Notes: generated by a model from the sequence alone, not told the origin. Numbered from the stretch's first letter, positions 9,138-18,873 are shown. The stretch: DNA of 58,823 nt from Hyphomonas pacifica (GCF_000682675.1 NZ_AWFA01000014.1:1-58823), one strand, 5' to 3'. Translations and numbers: made by a program.

Positions 9138-9168
9138 AAAAAAGCCCTCCCCCGGCAGGGGGAGGGCT
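9138..9168 (-). terminator. Intrinsic terminator of the DUF885 gene
   Basis: An 11-bp GC-rich stem (AGCCCTCCCCC and its complement) with loop GGCA is followed on the minus strand by a run of six T. It lies 26 bases beyond the stop of the DUF885 peptidase gene. Confidence 0.9.
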
Positions 9169-9193
9169 AATTTGTTCGTGTCAGCTTATGGCC

Positions 9194-11074
9194 TTAGGAG
9201 GCTTTCACTTCCTCGATCCACTGGTCGACGCGGCGTTCGAGAACCTGCAGCGGTAGCGCGCCGCCACCTAGAACGGTGTCGTGGAAGGCGCGGATGTCGA
9301 ACTTGTCCCCCAACTCGCCCTCGGCTTTCTGGCGCAGTTTCTGGATCTTCATCATGCCGATCTTGTAGCTGGTCGCCTGACCCGGCATCACGATGTAACG
9401 CTGGATTTCAGAGCGGGCCTGGGTCTCTGTGATGGCGGCATTGTCCAGGAAGTATTGAACCGCTTCTTCCTCGGTCCAGCCCTTGGAGTGGATGCCGGTA
9501 TCGACTACGAGGCGGATCGCACGCCAGATTTCAGAGCCAAGGCGGCCGAAATTGGAATATGGATCCTGGTAGGTGTCCGGGAATTCCTGAGCCAGCCATT
9601 CGGAATAGAGCGCCCAACCTTCGACATAGGCGGTAAAGCCCGCCTGCGTGCGGAACTGCGGCACGCCGGTCAGTTCCTGCGCGATCGAGATCTGCATGTG
9701 GTGACCCGGAATGCCCTCATGATAGGCGATAACTTCCAACTCGCGCTTCGGCATGGCGGTCATGTCGGAGAGGTGCGCGTAATAGATACCTGGGCGGGAA
9801 CCATCCGGCGTGCCCGGATAATAGTGCTGGGCAGCGCCGTCCTGTTCGCGGAAGGGCTCAACGCGTTTCACAGTCAGGTCTGCCTTCGGCAGGATGCCAA
9901 AGAATTCCGGCAGGTGCACCTTGATATTGTCGATCACAGCGGTCGCGTCATCAATATAGGCCTGACGCCCCTCATCCGTATTCGGATAGTAGAAACGCTC
10001 GTCATCCTTGGAGTCACGCAGCATTTTGAAGAAGTCCTGCAGCGATCCTTCAAAACCGACCTGATCCTTGATGGATTCCATTTCGGCATGGATGCGCTCC
10101 ACTTCTTCCAGACCGATTTGGTGGATCTGATCTGCCGTCATGTCGGTCGTGGTCTGCGTGCTGAGCAGGTGGTTGTAATAGGCTTCGCCATTGGGCTGCG
10201 TATTCGCGCCGACCGGGCTGTCCGGATCTGGGGAATTCGCCATGTCGTCTTCCGCAAAGGCGATAATGTTCTCATAGGCTGGCTTGAAATCGTCCAGAAG
10301 GGCGGTTTCCACGTCCTCTAGCATGGCTTCGCCGTCTTCTTCAGAGACTTCTCCGGTCTCGACCAGCGCGGCGATCTTGCCTTTTGCGTCGGCATAGATG
10401 GCGCTGTCTTCGCCTTCAGTGAAAGGTGCACCGGTGATGACCTTCTGAGACTGATCAATCACGCCTTCATAGGCAAATTTTGGCGCGTGAACACCGCGGC
10501 TGGCGGATTCCTTTGCGATGTCTATGGCCTGGTTCATGGCGCGACCAATTCCCTTGAGACGCGAGATATAGGCCTGCATGTCTTCCGCTGTGTCGACGCG
10601 ATGGAAGTTTATCATGAAGGTCGGCATAAAGCCCTGAGGTCCGTTCATCTGATCAAAGACGTAGCCGTTATAGACGAACTCCTTGCCGGCAACGGCCTGG
10701 TCCGTCTGATACTTCCAGATATCATAAGAAATCTTGTCGGCCGGGGAGAGGGCGTCATAGTCGAACATCTCTTCCATCTCTTTCGTGGCCGCGACACGCC
10801 AGTCGAGCTGTTCCTGCATGCACTCGATGGTGAAGCAGTCGATCTCGTCATACTTGTCCTTACGGCCCAGAAAGGTCAGGCCCATTGGGCTGAACTGCAG
10901 GGATTCTTCGTACTTCTCGTCGAACCAGGCATTGATGCGTTCACTATTGGCGGCAATCTGCTCTGCAGTGACTGCGGGTTGTTCTATCTCAGCGGCGGTC
11001 GGGGCCTGATTGTTCTGGCCACAGGCGGTCAAGACGAACGCAAGCGCGATCGCTGATGCGGTGTGTTTGATCAT
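9194..11074 (-). CDS. DUF885 family putative zinc metallopeptidase lipoprotein
   Basis: A 626-residue protein with a lipoprotein signal (FVLTAC, Cys18, +2 Gly) and the DUF885 signature AYHEGIPGHHMQI, a HExxx-type zinc motif, in the C-terminal third. Other family marks are MGLTFLG near the N-terminus and IYYAHLSDM before the active site. The family is large and poorly characterised; the motif implies a metal-dependent peptidase or carboxypeptidase. The lipobox predicts periplasmic or surface location. The ATG at 11074 has GGAG six bases upstream. The gene is monocistronic, with its own terminator, and is divergent from hemC. Confidence 0.9.
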   Translation of the reverse strand: MIKHTASAIALAFVLTACGQNNQAPTAAEIEQPAVTAEQIAANSERINAWFDEKYEESLQFSPMGLTFLGRKDKYDEIDCFTIECMQEQLDWRVAATKEMEEMFDYDALSPADKISYDIWKYQTDQAVAGKEFVYNGYVFDQMNGPQGFMPTFMINFHRVDTAEDMQAYISRLKGIGRAMNQAIDIAKESASRGVHAPKFAYEGVIDQSQKVITGAPFTEGEDSAIYADAKGKIAALVETGEVSEEDGEAMLEDVETALLDDFKPAYENIIAFAEDDMANSPDPDSPVGANTQPNGEAYYNHLLSTQTTTDMTADQIHQIGLEEVERIHAEMESIKDQVGFEGSLQDFFKMLRDSKDDERFYYPNTDEGRQAYIDDATAVIDNIKVHLPEFFGILPKADLTVKRVEPFREQDGAAQHYYPGTPDGSRPGIYYAHLSDMTAMPKRELEVIAYHEGIPGHHMQISIAQELTGVPQFRTQAGFTAYVEGWALYSEWLAQEFPDTYQDPYSNFGRLGSEIWRAIRLVVDTGIHSKGWTEEEAVQYFLDNAAITETQARSEIQRYIVMPGQATSYKIGMMKIQKLRQKAEGELGDKFDIRAFHDTVLGGGALPLQVLERRVDQWIEEVKAS

Positions 11075-11178
11075 GGGGATCTCCGAAGGGTATTTCTCGA
11101 ATAACGATAAGTGACGCTATCTCTTGGCGCGGCGCTCTGTCAATTGGCAAAGGGCGTTTCGGGCGCTAGGGGAGGAAG

Positions 11179-12162
11179 ATGACTGATCCACGTATATCCT
11201 CTGACGATACCCACCCTCAGGACCAGCGCAGCTTGCGCATCGGGACACGGGGCTCACCCCTTGCTCTTGTGCAGGCACGGCAGGTCGCGGCCGCCCTGGA
11301 AATCCATTCTGGCGGCGCGCTGCGCGGAGAGATTGTGACCTTCACGACCTCCGGTGACCAACTGACGACAGAGCGTCTGATAAATTCCGGCGGGAAGGGG
11401 TTGTTTACACGCGAACTGGACGCCGCGCTCAGCCGGGGTGAGGTGGATGTCACTGTGCACAGTCTGAAGGACGTCCCGTCTGTGCTGCCAGACGGACAGC
11501 ACTTTGTGGCATTCCCGGAGCGTGAGGATGCGCGTGAGGGCTTCCTGTCATCTAAATATTCGTCTCTGGCAGAGCTGCCCGAAGGTGCGAAAGTCGGCAC
11601 CGCATCCCTGCGGCGCGAAGCGCAGACACTGGCGCGCCGACCGGATCTTGAGATCGTCACTTTCCGGGGCAATGTCGCCACGCGCATGCGCAAACTGGAA
11701 GAGGGGTTGGCGGACGCAACCTATCTGGCCATGGCGGGACTGACGCGGCTTGGCATGTCGCATGTCGCAAATCCCATTTCGTTTGAAGAGATGCTGCCTG
11801 CCGCCGCGCAAGGCATTGTCGGCGTCGTCGCGCGCGATGATCTGCCGGAAGATGCTGCAGTGGCCTTTGACAAGATGAACTACAAGCAAAGCGAAGCGGC
11901 CGCCTACATGGAGCGCGCTTTCCTGGCTGCGCTGGATGGCAGTTGCCGCACACCGATCGCTGCGCACACATTCGACCGGGGCGAAGAATGGTTACTGTCC
12001 GGAGAAGTTCTGGCGCTGGACGGGAAAGAAAAATGGTCTGCCAGCGGATCATGTCTGAAGTCTGCGACGCATGAGCAGATGGCTGCCCTAGGCGCTGACC
12101 TTGCTGCGCAGATCCGCGAGGCCGCGGGCGGGCGCCTGCCAGCCTTTGGAGAGACATGGTAA
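11179..12162 (+). CDS. hemC: Hydroxymethylbilane synthase (porphobilinogen deaminase)
   Basis: A 327-residue cytoplasmic enzyme that polymerises four porphobilinogens into hydroxymethylbilane on a dipyrromethane cofactor. The cofactor-binding cysteine is Cys256 in [10 protein letters not shown]. Other signatures are [17 protein letters not shown] at the N-terminus, VHSLKDVP with the catalytic Asp, and SLRREAQ. GGGGAGGAAG precedes the ATG. The stop overlaps the hemD start, so the two are translationally coupled. First gene of the heme operon. Confidence 0.97.
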   Translation: MTDPRISSDDTHPQDQRSLRIGTRGSPLALVQARQVAAALEIHSGGALRGEIVTFTTSGDQLTTERLINSGGKGLFTRELDAALSRGEVDVTVHSLKDVPSVLPDGQHFVAFPEREDAREGFLSSKYSSLAELPEGAKVGTASLRREAQTLARRPDLEIVTFRGNVATRMRKLEEGLADATYLAMAGLTRLGMSHVANPISFEEMLPAAAQGIVGVVARDDLPEDAAVAFDKMNYKQSEAAAYMERAFLAALDGSCRTPIAAHTFDRGEEWLLSGEVLALDGKEKWSASGSCLKSATHEQMAALGADLAAQIREAAGGRLPAFGETW

Positions 12163-12884
12163 CGCCTCCCGTCATCGTGACCCGGGCCGAGCCTGGGGCA
12201 TCCGAAACCGCTGAGCGGCTCGCCCGGCTGGGCTTTCAGGCAATCCTCTCCCCCATGCTGGTGCTGAAGGAGCTGGAGGGATCAGTTCCGGAGCTCTCGG
12301 ATGTCAGCAATCTGATCTTTACCAGCGCCAATGGCGTGCGCTTCTTCATGCAGGCCGTTGGCGGCATGACGCCGCAAGTCGCGGGGCTGACCGCGTGGGG
12401 CGTCGGGCCCGCCACGAATGCCGCCATTCAGGAGGCGGGGTTCGGCCTGCACGTCGAAGGGGATGGCAATGCCGAAGACCTGGCGGCAATGATCCTGAAA
12501 TCTGACCCGGACAGTGGCGGATTTCTTCATGTGGCGAATTCAGCTGCCGGCGGGGATCTTGTCCGCCGCCTGATGGAAGGGGGGCGCACAGCCCGGTTCC
12601 AGGCATTGTATGAAACGGCGCCGATAGGGCAGCTGGCTGTGAAAGCGCGGCAAGCCATTCTGGCTCCCGATGATTGCATGGTGCTGATCCATTCGGCGAA
12701 GGGTGCGGCGGCCTTTCTTTCCGCCGTGGACAAAATTTCACTCGAAACCAGTACTCTGGTCGCCATCTCTGAAGCGGCAGCCACGCCTCTGACAGACGCT
12801 GGGGCAAAGCGTCTGCTGCATGCCGCGCGGCCAAATGAAGATGCATTGATGGATGCGCTCGAGAAGGCGCGCCAAGAGCTTTGA
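12156..12884 (+). CDS. hemD: Uroporphyrinogen-III synthase
   Basis: A 242-residue protein of the HemD family, whose members share a two-domain fold but little sequence identity. [22 protein letters not shown] opens the protein in the classical way (split here: VIVTRAEPG, then [10 protein letters not shown]), and [12 protein letters not shown] and [15 protein letters not shown] are typical. It cyclises hydroxymethylbilane with inversion of ring D. The start codon lies inside the last codons of hemC (7-base overlap), and the gene order hemC-hemD strengthens the call. Confidence 0.93.
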   Translation: MVTPPVIVTRAEPGASETAERLARLGFQAILSPMLVLKELEGSVPELSDVSNLIFTSANGVRFFMQAVGGMTPQVAGLTAWGVGPATNAAIQEAGFGLHVEGDGNAEDLAAMILKSDPDSGGFLHVANSAAGGDLVRRLMEGGRTARFQALYETAPIGQLAVKARQAILAPDDCMVLIHSAKGAAAFLSAVDKISLETSTLVAISEAAATPLTDAGAKRLLHAARPNEDALMDALEKARQEL

Positions 12885-12943
12885 TTGGCGTAGAACTATG
12901 TGCCACTGTGAAGAAAATCCCGCCTGAGGGGAAAGTGTGAGTC

Positions 12944-14215
12944 ATGACTGACGATATGTCACCGGAAGAACCGGTCGGCTCTGTCGAGCCGATTGATGCC
13001 GATTTTGAGCCAGCTCCGAAAGAGGACAGCAAGACCAGCCGTGCGCAAGGCGGTGGGCCCGGCTGGCTGGGCGCCATTGTGCTCAGCCTGTTTGCCGCGG
13101 GTCTTGGCGGCCTGATGGGCATAGCCGGTGTTCGCTATCTGCCGCCGCAATGGGATGCAGCCAATGACATGACCGGGCGTCTCGAAACGCTGGAACGTCG
13201 GCAGGGTGACAACAGTGTGGAACTGTCAAAGCTGAGCCGCGATCAGGCCCGCATGGCGACGGATCTTAAGAATGAGATGAAAGCGCTTGGCACGGGCGGT
13301 GTCCCGAATGGGCAGATCAAAAGGCTCGCTGAGGATCTCGACTTGCTTTCAGAGCGTCTTGATGAGGTTGGGGCATCCGGCGCCGGTGAAGCGGTCCGGG
13401 CGCTGGAGAAGCGCATTACCGCCTTGGAAGAGGTCGACACATCCGGCGCGGTTAGCCCGCAGGATCTGACGCGTGCCGTCGCGGGTCTGGAAACGCGGCT
13501 GGATGAAATGGAACAGGCGCTTGAAGCGCTTGACGAGCGGCCACAGGGGGTAGACCCTTCACGCTTGGCCACGGTTGAGGCCTACATGAAGGCCCTCCGG
13601 TCAGATCTGGAGGCAGCAAAGCTGGCAGGCAATCAGGATGTCGAAAAACTGACAGGGCTGGTGGAGGATATGCGGCGCGGTGAGCAGGCTGCGCGAAGCG
13701 AGGCTGAAGCGGCCAGCGAGACCGCCCGGATCGCCCGGTCCCTGTCTGCAATTGAAGCGGCGTCGCGTCGGGGCGGGGCGTTCGAATCTGAATACCGTGC
13801 CTTGCGCAGCCTGAGGCCATCTGATCCGGCCGTGCGCCAATTGGACGACATCGCGTCCATGGGGGCCCCCACCGTCTCTGCCCTGCAAGACAGCTTTGCA
13901 CCGGCCCGCGCCGCGGCCCTCAAGGCCATTCCGGATGAGACCGGCGACCGCCTGTCCTGGCTGAACCGCGCATTTGGGGATGCGGTCAAAGTACGCAAGC
14001 TGGACGGCGATGATCGCGACCCTGCTGCTATTCTGGACCGCGCCGATACGGCTGTGCGTGCAGGAGATATTGATAAGGCCGCCATGCTGATTGCGGGGCT
14101 CAAGGGCCCTACGGCAGACGCGATGGCTGACTGGACCGAACAGGCAAACCGGCGCATCACTTTGGAAGCCGCGCTCGAGGCCTTGCAGACGCGCCTCATT
14201 GAAGGGGATAAGTAA
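12944..14215 (+). CDS. Mic60/mitofilin-like inner-membrane protein (COG4223 type)
   Basis: A 423-residue protein with an acidic N-terminus, one membrane helix at ~40-66 (LGAIVLSLFAAGLGGLMGIA), and then a long coiled coil (~75-270, rich in Glu, Leu, Arg and Ala). A helical C-terminal domain follows, with AIPDETGDRLSWLNRAFGD. Bacterial Mic60 proteins of alphaproteobacteria occupy this slot between hemD and hemY and are ancestors of the mitochondrial MICOS cristae organiser. They shape intracytoplasmic or inner membranes and bridge to the outer membrane. The call rests on architecture and gene order, since primary sequence is poorly conserved. Confidence 0.8.
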   Translation: MTDDMSPEEPVGSVEPIDADFEPAPKEDSKTSRAQGGGPGWLGAIVLSLFAAGLGGLMGIAGVRYLPPQWDAANDMTGRLETLERRQGDNSVELSKLSRDQARMATDLKNEMKALGTGGVPNGQIKRLAEDLDLLSERLDEVGASGAGEAVRALEKRITALEEVDTSGAVSPQDLTRAVAGLETRLDEMEQALEALDERPQGVDPSRLATVEAYMKALRSDLEAAKLAGNQDVEKLTGLVEDMRRGEQAARSEAEAASETARIARSLSAIEAASRRGGAFESEYRALRSLRPSDPAVRQLDDIASMGAPTVSALQDSFAPARAAALKAIPDETGDRLSWLNRAFGDAVKVRKLDGDDRDPAAILDRADTAVRAGDIDKAAMLIAGLKGPTADAMADWTEQANRRITLEAALEALQTRLIEGDK

Positions 14216-14221
14216 GAATTC

Positions 14222-15655
14222 ATGAACCGGATTGTCCTGTTTATCCTGATCCTGTTGCTGTTTACAGCATCGGCCGCCTTTGTCTGGTGGGCGCTGACGC
14301 TGCCGGGAGCGGTGACTGTCCCCTTCGGCGAACGTGAGATTTCCATCCAGTCAGGGCTTGCGGCTTTCCTGATGTTACTGTTTGGCGGCGTGATCGCCTT
14401 TATCTGGTGGCTGGTCAGTGGCCTGTTCATTCTGCCGGGCAAGATTGGCAAGTCGCGTCAGGCGTCGCGCACACGCAAAGCCAATTCTGCGCTGACCGAA
14501 GGTCTGCTTGCCGCGGAGGCAGGTGATCCTAATGCCGCGCTAAAGCTTGCCAAAAAAGCGGCCAGGCATGCCGAGGACGAGCGGCTGAAACTGCTGCTGG
14601 AAGCGCGCGCGGCAGAAGCCAATGATGACTGGGCGGGGGCAGAGCGTGCTTGGGGGCAGCTGAGCCGCCTGCCGGGCGGGCAATTGGCTGGCCTGCGTGG
14701 TAGTGCCGCCGCCGCCGCTGAGCGAGGCGATCAATTGACCGCAGAGGCCCGGGCGCGGGAAGCGTTGGGCATCAAGTCCTCTGCCGACTGGCCCTTCAAC
14801 AATCTCTTCGACCTACAGGTTTCGAAAGGGGAGTGGACCAAGGCGCTTGAAACGCTCTCCATCGGGGAGAAGCGCGGGCTTGTCGCCGGCGACAGTCTGC
14901 GCCGCCGCCGGGCTGTGCTGCACACGGCGCGGGCTGTCGGCCTGCCGCATGAGAGCAAGCTGGAAGCACAAAAAGAACTGGCCGAGGCGATCCGGTCTGC
15001 ACCGGCATTTCCACCTGCTGCCTGGCATGGCGCACGGCATCTTATGACGGATGGTAAAGCCAAGGCCGCCCAAGGCGTGTTGGAGCTTGGCTGGAAGGCC
15101 AGGCCACATCCAGCGCTGGCGCAACTCTCCCGCCGCTTGGTGCCGCAGGATACCGAAGCCAACATTGCAGGACGCCTCAAAGGCCTGATCGACATGAATC
15201 CTGGCCATCGGGAGAGCAAGATTCTCTCGGCAGAGCTCGCCATGGACAAGGCGGACTGGACCGACGCGATCAAGACACTGGCGCTACTGGTAGAAGAGAA
15301 CCCGACCGCACGCCTCTGCCTGCTGATGGAGCGCGCTCTGAGAGGCTATGGTGACAAGAAGGAAGCGGACCGCTGGGGGCGTATGGCGGTCTCAGCTTCT
15401 CGGGAGCCAGACTGGTCTGACCTTGATCCGAAGGGTACTGCGTTCGACTATTCGGTGCGCGACTGGAGCCGCCTGGTCTATGCCTTTGGCGATGTCGGCG
15501 ATCTGGTGCATCCGCGCTATGAATCCTTCGGGCGCGAACTGGAGGCCGGGCGTGTGATGGCTCTGCCAGCACCTGAGGACGACAAGGTCACTCCGCCCAA
15601 GGCGCCGGACGGCCCTGTAGTTCCACCGCTGGACTATGTTGCCGATGAGGATTGA
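14222..15655 (+). CDS. HemY N-terminal domain protein (heme-operon TPR membrane protein)
   Basis: A 477-residue inner-membrane protein with two N-terminal helices (~4-26 and ~45-70) followed by TPR-like helical repeats. The motif VPFGEREISIQSGLAAFLM and the cytoplasmic positively charged stretch after the second helix are typical of the HemY_N family. This HemY is not the protoporphyrinogen oxidase that carries the same symbol in Bacillus. It is a scaffold-like protein encoded in hemCD operons, with unproven function in late heme synthesis. It starts 6 bases after the Mic60-like gene and closes the operon. Confidence 0.88.
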   Translation: MNRIVLFILILLLFTASAAFVWWALTLPGAVTVPFGEREISIQSGLAAFLMLLFGGVIAFIWWLVSGLFILPGKIGKSRQASRTRKANSALTEGLLAAEAGDPNAALKLAKKAARHAEDERLKLLLEARAAEANDDWAGAERAWGQLSRLPGGQLAGLRGSAAAAAERGDQLTAEARAREALGIKSSADWPFNNLFDLQVSKGEWTKALETLSIGEKRGLVAGDSLRRRRAVLHTARAVGLPHESKLEAQKELAEAIRSAPAFPPAAWHGARHLMTDGKAKAAQGVLELGWKARPHPALAQLSRRLVPQDTEANIAGRLKGLIDMNPGHRESKILSAELAMDKADWTDAIKTLALLVEENPTARLCLLMERALRGYGDKKEADRWGRMAVSASREPDWSDLDPKGTAFDYSVRDWSRLVYAFGDVGDLVHPRYESFGRELEAGRVMALPAPEDDKVTPPKAPDGPVVPPLDYVADED

Positions 15656-15749
15656 GGCTGGCCTGCTGCAATGCGCAGGCGGAAAGCGACAAAAGCGTCT
15701 TGCGAAATATGGTCTCTGCCGGTATTAGGCTGGGCTCGAAACTGGATAT

Positions 15750-15825
15750 GCCGCTATAGCTCAGCTGGTAGAGCATCGCATTCGTAATGCGGGGGTCAGG
15801 TGTTCAAGTCACCTTAGCGGCACCA
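15750..15825 (+). tRNA. tRNA-Thr (anticodon CGU)
   Basis: A complete 76-nt cloverleaf with encoded CCA. The acceptor stem GCCGCTA/TAGCGGC is perfectly paired, the D arm is GCTC/GAGC, the anticodon stem TCGCA/TGCGG has one G-T pair, and the loop TTCGTAA contains anticodon CGT. The T arm AGGTG/CACCT encloses TTCAAGT. The anticodon reads ACG threonine codons. Confidence 0.96.
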
Positions 15826-15956
15826 TTTCTCTCCCTTTATTGTGTAATTCCTACAGCAGGTCCAGCGACTTGGGATTTTACTTGTCAGTTGCGTGCTGAA
15901 GCCCCTAAAGTCTCACCCTCCAAAGATACACACCCCCCTGTGGAGAGAGGCATTTG

Positions 15957-17528
15957 ATGATCAGGCGAGACGCAACACGCACTTCGTGGCTTTCAGTTGG
16001 GCGGCGGATCGGCATGTTCGCCAGTGCTGCGGTTATCTTGACTGGCATGGCAACAGGTGCGTGGGCGGACACGTCACGAGATAATGAAAGCGCCACCCTA
16101 CCGCCGGAACTGGCCGAGCGCATTGATGCGCGTTTCCTGGCATATCAGGCCGAAGAGCATGTGCCTGGGATTGTATGGGGCATCGTCAAGGATGGGAAAC
16201 TTGTCCATTTCAGGGCGTCCGGCACGGCGGATCTTGAAACAAAGGCACCGGTGACAGAAGATTCCGTGTTCTCCATCGCCTCCATGAGCAAGGCGTTCAC
16301 GGCGCTGGCCATCCTGAAGCTTCGCGATGAGGGAAAGCTCAGGCTTGATGCTCTGGCAGAGGACTATGTGCCGGAGTTGCGGGATTGGACCTATCCGACG
16401 ACAGACTCTCCGCGCATTCGCGTGCGCGACCTACTGGCGCATGCGGGCGGATTGGTCACCGACAATCCCTGGGGTGACCGCCAGCAGGACATGCCGGAAG
16501 AGGTCTTCACCGAAGTTCTGAAACAAGGTGTCCCATTCAACACAGTGCCGCAGACGGGCTATGAATATTCGAACTTTGGCTATGCCCTCCTTGGGCGGAT
16601 CGTCACCAATGCTTCTGGCATGCCGTATGAAGAATATATCCGTACAGAGATCTTGCTGCCGCTGGGGATGGTTTCTACTGGTTATGATGCCTTCGCGCTG
16701 GATCAGAACCGCCGCGCGCTAGGGTATCGCTGGCAAGATGAAGTCTTCACTGAGCAGCCTGCGATGGAGCCTGGTGTTTTTGGTGCCATGGGCGGGATGA
16801 TAAGCAATGCAAGTGACTATGAGAAATGGGTCGCCTTCCTGCTGGATGCCTGGCCGGCCCGGGATGGGGAAGAAAGCGGCCCTGTAAAACGCTCAACCGT
16901 GCGGGAAATGGCTCAGGGGCTGAACTTTGCGCGTGTCCTCACATTTAAAGGTCTGGAAGAGGGGGATGAGTGCGATGTGGCCATTACCTATGGAATGGGC
17001 TTTAATGTAAGTACCGAGTGCGAACTGGGCACAGCCTTGGCGCATTCCGGCGGGTATCCTGGATATGGATCTTATGTGATGCTGATGCCGGATGCTGGCG
17101 TGGGTATCTTCACATTTGCCAACCGGACATATGCCGCGGCGTGGCAGACCGTGCGTGAGGCGGCACTGGAGATGAAGAAGGACGGGTGGATCGAAGAGCG
17201 GGCCGTGCCGGTCAGCGATGTGCTGGCGCAGGCCTATGCTCTGGCAGGGGAGATCTATACCGAGGGGAAGCTCAGTCCGGCAGAGGGACAGCTGGCCATG
17301 AACTTCCTGCTGGATGGGTCTGTCGCTGTGCGGGAGCGCGCATTGGCGGAGCTGAAGGAGCAGGTCGGGGCCTGCGATACGGATGCGCCTATCAAGGCGA
17401 GTGGCCGACTGAGCGGCACAATCTCATGGACCTGCGAAAAGGGGGATGTGGAGGGGTTGTTGTTGCTGTCTCCGACCAATCCGCCCAAGTTCCAAGAGTT
17501 GCGACTGCGCGTTGCGCCCGCGTCCTGA
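15957..17528 (+). CDS. Secreted serine hydrolase (beta-lactamase class C/penicillin-binding-protein-like)
   Basis: A 523-residue protein. The N-terminus has an Arg-rich start and a hydrophobic core ending in GAWA, a signal peptide. The class C beta-lactamase fold is marked by S109-M-S-K112, YSNFGYALLG (Y-x-N) and HSGGYPGYGS (replacing KTG). Such proteins are D-aminopeptidases, esterases or DD-peptidases; the HSG third motif is common in esterase/peptidase members. The C-terminal ~110 residues after the fold form an extra domain of unknown role containing a cysteine pair. I prefer ATG at 15957 to the adjacent TTG because GGAGAGAGG lies upstream. Confidence 0.88.
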   Translation: MIRRDATRTSWLSVGRRIGMFASAAVILTGMATGAWADTSRDNESATLPPELAERIDARFLAYQAEEHVPGIVWGIVKDGKLVHFRASGTADLETKAPVTEDSVFSIASMSKAFTALAILKLRDEGKLRLDALAEDYVPELRDWTYPTTDSPRIRVRDLLAHAGGLVTDNPWGDRQQDMPEEVFTEVLKQGVPFNTVPQTGYEYSNFGYALLGRIVTNASGMPYEEYIRTEILLPLGMVSTGYDAFALDQNRRALGYRWQDEVFTEQPAMEPGVFGAMGGMISNASDYEKWVAFLLDAWPARDGEESGPVKRSTVREMAQGLNFARVLTFKGLEEGDECDVAITYGMGFNVSTECELGTALAHSGGYPGYGSYVMLMPDAGVGIFTFANRTYAAAWQTVREAALEMKKDGWIEERAVPVSDVLAQAYALAGEIYTEGKLSPAEGQLAMNFLLDGSVAVRERALAELKEQVGACDTDAPIKASGRLSGTISWTCEKGDVEGLLLLSPTNPPKFQELRLRVAPAS

Positions 17529-17567
17529 GGCGAATGACAGGCATCTGATATATACAGGATAACGCGC

Positions 17568-18101
17568 TTATTGAAGCACGTAGTCGGCCTCGGCCACATA
17601 GCGGCTGGGGCCCTTACCCGCATGGCTTGAATAGAGGTGGAAGCCCTCTGCCCAGAACACGCCGCTGCGATAGGCATGGTGGGCTTCCACCCAGCGCCGT
17701 GTGTCTTCAAGGGCCGTGCCATGCAGATAGGCGAGCGTAACGTGTGGTGTGAACGGCCTGCGGTCTGGTTCCAGCCCCATTCGCCGGGCGATCCGTTCAC
17801 ACTGGGCTGACAGGGCACGCAGTTCGTCGCTCTCGCGCACACGGGCCCAGACGGCAGACGGTTCTCGCCGGCCAAACCAGCCCACACCTTCAAGAGAGAG
17901 TTCAAAGGGGCGGCAGCGAATGCTAGCCAGCAAGTCATCTAGATCTCGCGCGGTTGTATGAGTAACCTCACCAAAGAAGCGAAGCGTGATGTGAAAGTTT
18001 TCCTCGGGCCGCCAACTCGCCCCGTCCAGACCTCCCTGAAGGTCTGTCAGGCCGTCATGCAGTTCCTGCGGAATGGGTAGGGCGGCGAATAATCTGTACA
18101 T
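17568..18101 (-). CDS. thpR: RNA 2',3'-cyclic phosphodiesterase (2H family)
   Basis: A 177-residue 2H phosphoesterase with two catalytic H-x-T-L motifs, FHITLRFFGE and PHVTLAYL. It hydrolyses 2',3'-cyclic phosphate ends of RNA and can ligate 2'-5' in vitro. The start at 18101 gives the canonical opening MYRLFAALPIP; a longer frame to 18143 would run into the terminator hairpin of the upstream DUF2853 gene and is rejected. The gene is convergent with the serine hydrolase. Confidence 0.92.
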   Translation of the reverse strand: MYRLFAALPIPQELHDGLTDLQGGLDGASWRPEENFHITLRFFGEVTHTTARDLDDLLASIRCRPFELSLEGVGWFGRREPSAVWARVRESDELRALSAQCERIARRMGLEPDRRPFTPHVTLAYLHGTALEDTRRWVEAHHAYRSGVFWAEGFHLYSSHAGKGPSRYVAEADYVLQ

Positions 18102-18124
18102 GCTGAATGCGGGAAGAGCTGCCG

Positions 18125-18157
18125 AAAAGAAGAAACCCGGCACCAGGGCCGGGTTTC
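18125..18157 (-). terminator. Intrinsic terminator of the DUF2853 gene
   Basis: A 10-bp stem (GAAACCCGGC and complement at 18132-18157) with a 6-base loop is followed on the minus strand by TTCTTTTC. It lies between the DUF2853 stop and the thpR start, so thpR probably needs read-through or its own promoter. Confidence 0.82.
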
Positions 18158-18183
18158 AGAACTTTCATGAATGCAGGGCCGGA

Positions 18184-18516
18184 TCAACCGGCCAGAGCTT
18201 CAAGTTTACCGAAATGTTCAGCCAGCAGGTAATAGAAGGTGACACGGGATTTCGTTCCCCCTTCGGCGCTCATCTTTTCACAGACAGCTTTCATGGCTGC
18301 GTCGAGTTCAGATTGTGTGTGAGCCAGGCCCAGCTTGCCCCGGCACCACTTTTCCCGGATACGGTCCAGCTCACCGGAATCCGAGCAGGCCACGAGAGAG
18401 CTGTCGCGATTGCGCAGGGCGATCCCGAGATGTCCTACGATTTTCTCCGCAGCGGCTTGATTGTAACCGTTTGCATATTTCTTGATATTGTCCGCATATT
18501 GTGATGCGTCTGCCAT
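18184..18516 (-). CDS. DUF2853 family protein
   Basis: A 110-residue acidic/basic helical protein with no signal peptide. It matches my recollection of DUF2853, a small alphaproteobacterial family of unknown function (NIKKYANGYNQAAAEKIVGH, WCRGKLGL, YYLLAEHFGKL). Two-helix bundles with conserved Trp and Cys are visible. The ATG at 18516 has AAGGGGA eight bases upstream; longer in-frame starts lack this. A terminator follows directly. Confidence 0.75.
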   Translation of the reverse strand: MADASQYADNIKKYANGYNQAAAEKIVGHLGIALRNRDSSLVACSDSGELDRIREKWCRGKLGLAHTQSELDAAMKAVCEKMSAEGGTKSRVTFYYLLAEHFGKLEALAG

Positions 18517-18873
18517 TGTCATCCCCTTCATTGTTTGGTGCGCCCACTGTTGGAAGTTCACCAGATTTCAAAAATTAACTCCGGGTAGGTGCGAGTCAAT
18601 CCTAAACTCCACCCCACTTGACCACCAAAAGTAGTATTCCGGCGCATATTTCATCTTCTTTCCTGCCCGGGAGAGGAAGTTTATTGCGTATGGCCAGTTT
18701 TATCCACAGGCTGGTCTCTCTCAGGCTGTTCGCCTGATGGGCGATAATCGCCAGCCTAGTGCGGCATCCTGCAGTCCGGTTTTTCTTGCGGAGGCGGCCT
18801 GAAATGACCATATTCCACATCAATACGGCAGACCAAGAAAAGCTGCCTTCAAGACAGAAAGGGTTCTGAACCT
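18517..18873. other. Intergenic region with a possible three-way RNA junction
   Basis: No convincing gene. The minus-strand frame at 18602-18823 has no ribosome-binding site and an unnatural composition. At 18708-18757 an outer stem AGGCTG/CAGCCT encloses two short hairpins, TCAGGC/GCCTGA (18721-18737) and GCGA/TCGC (18741-18751). Directly before it is one perfect DnaA-type box TTATCCACA at 18700-18708. Promoters for both divergent neighbours must lie here; I could not place them confidently. Confidence 0.4.

Noticed and set aside
18700..18708. Perfect DnaA box suggesting a replication origin
   Set aside because: Only one box seen, no AT-rich unwinding element, and none of the usual origin genes nearby.
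18602..18823. Minus-strand frame of 73 codons
   Set aside because: No ribosome-binding site and improbable composition; overlaps a structured intergenic region.
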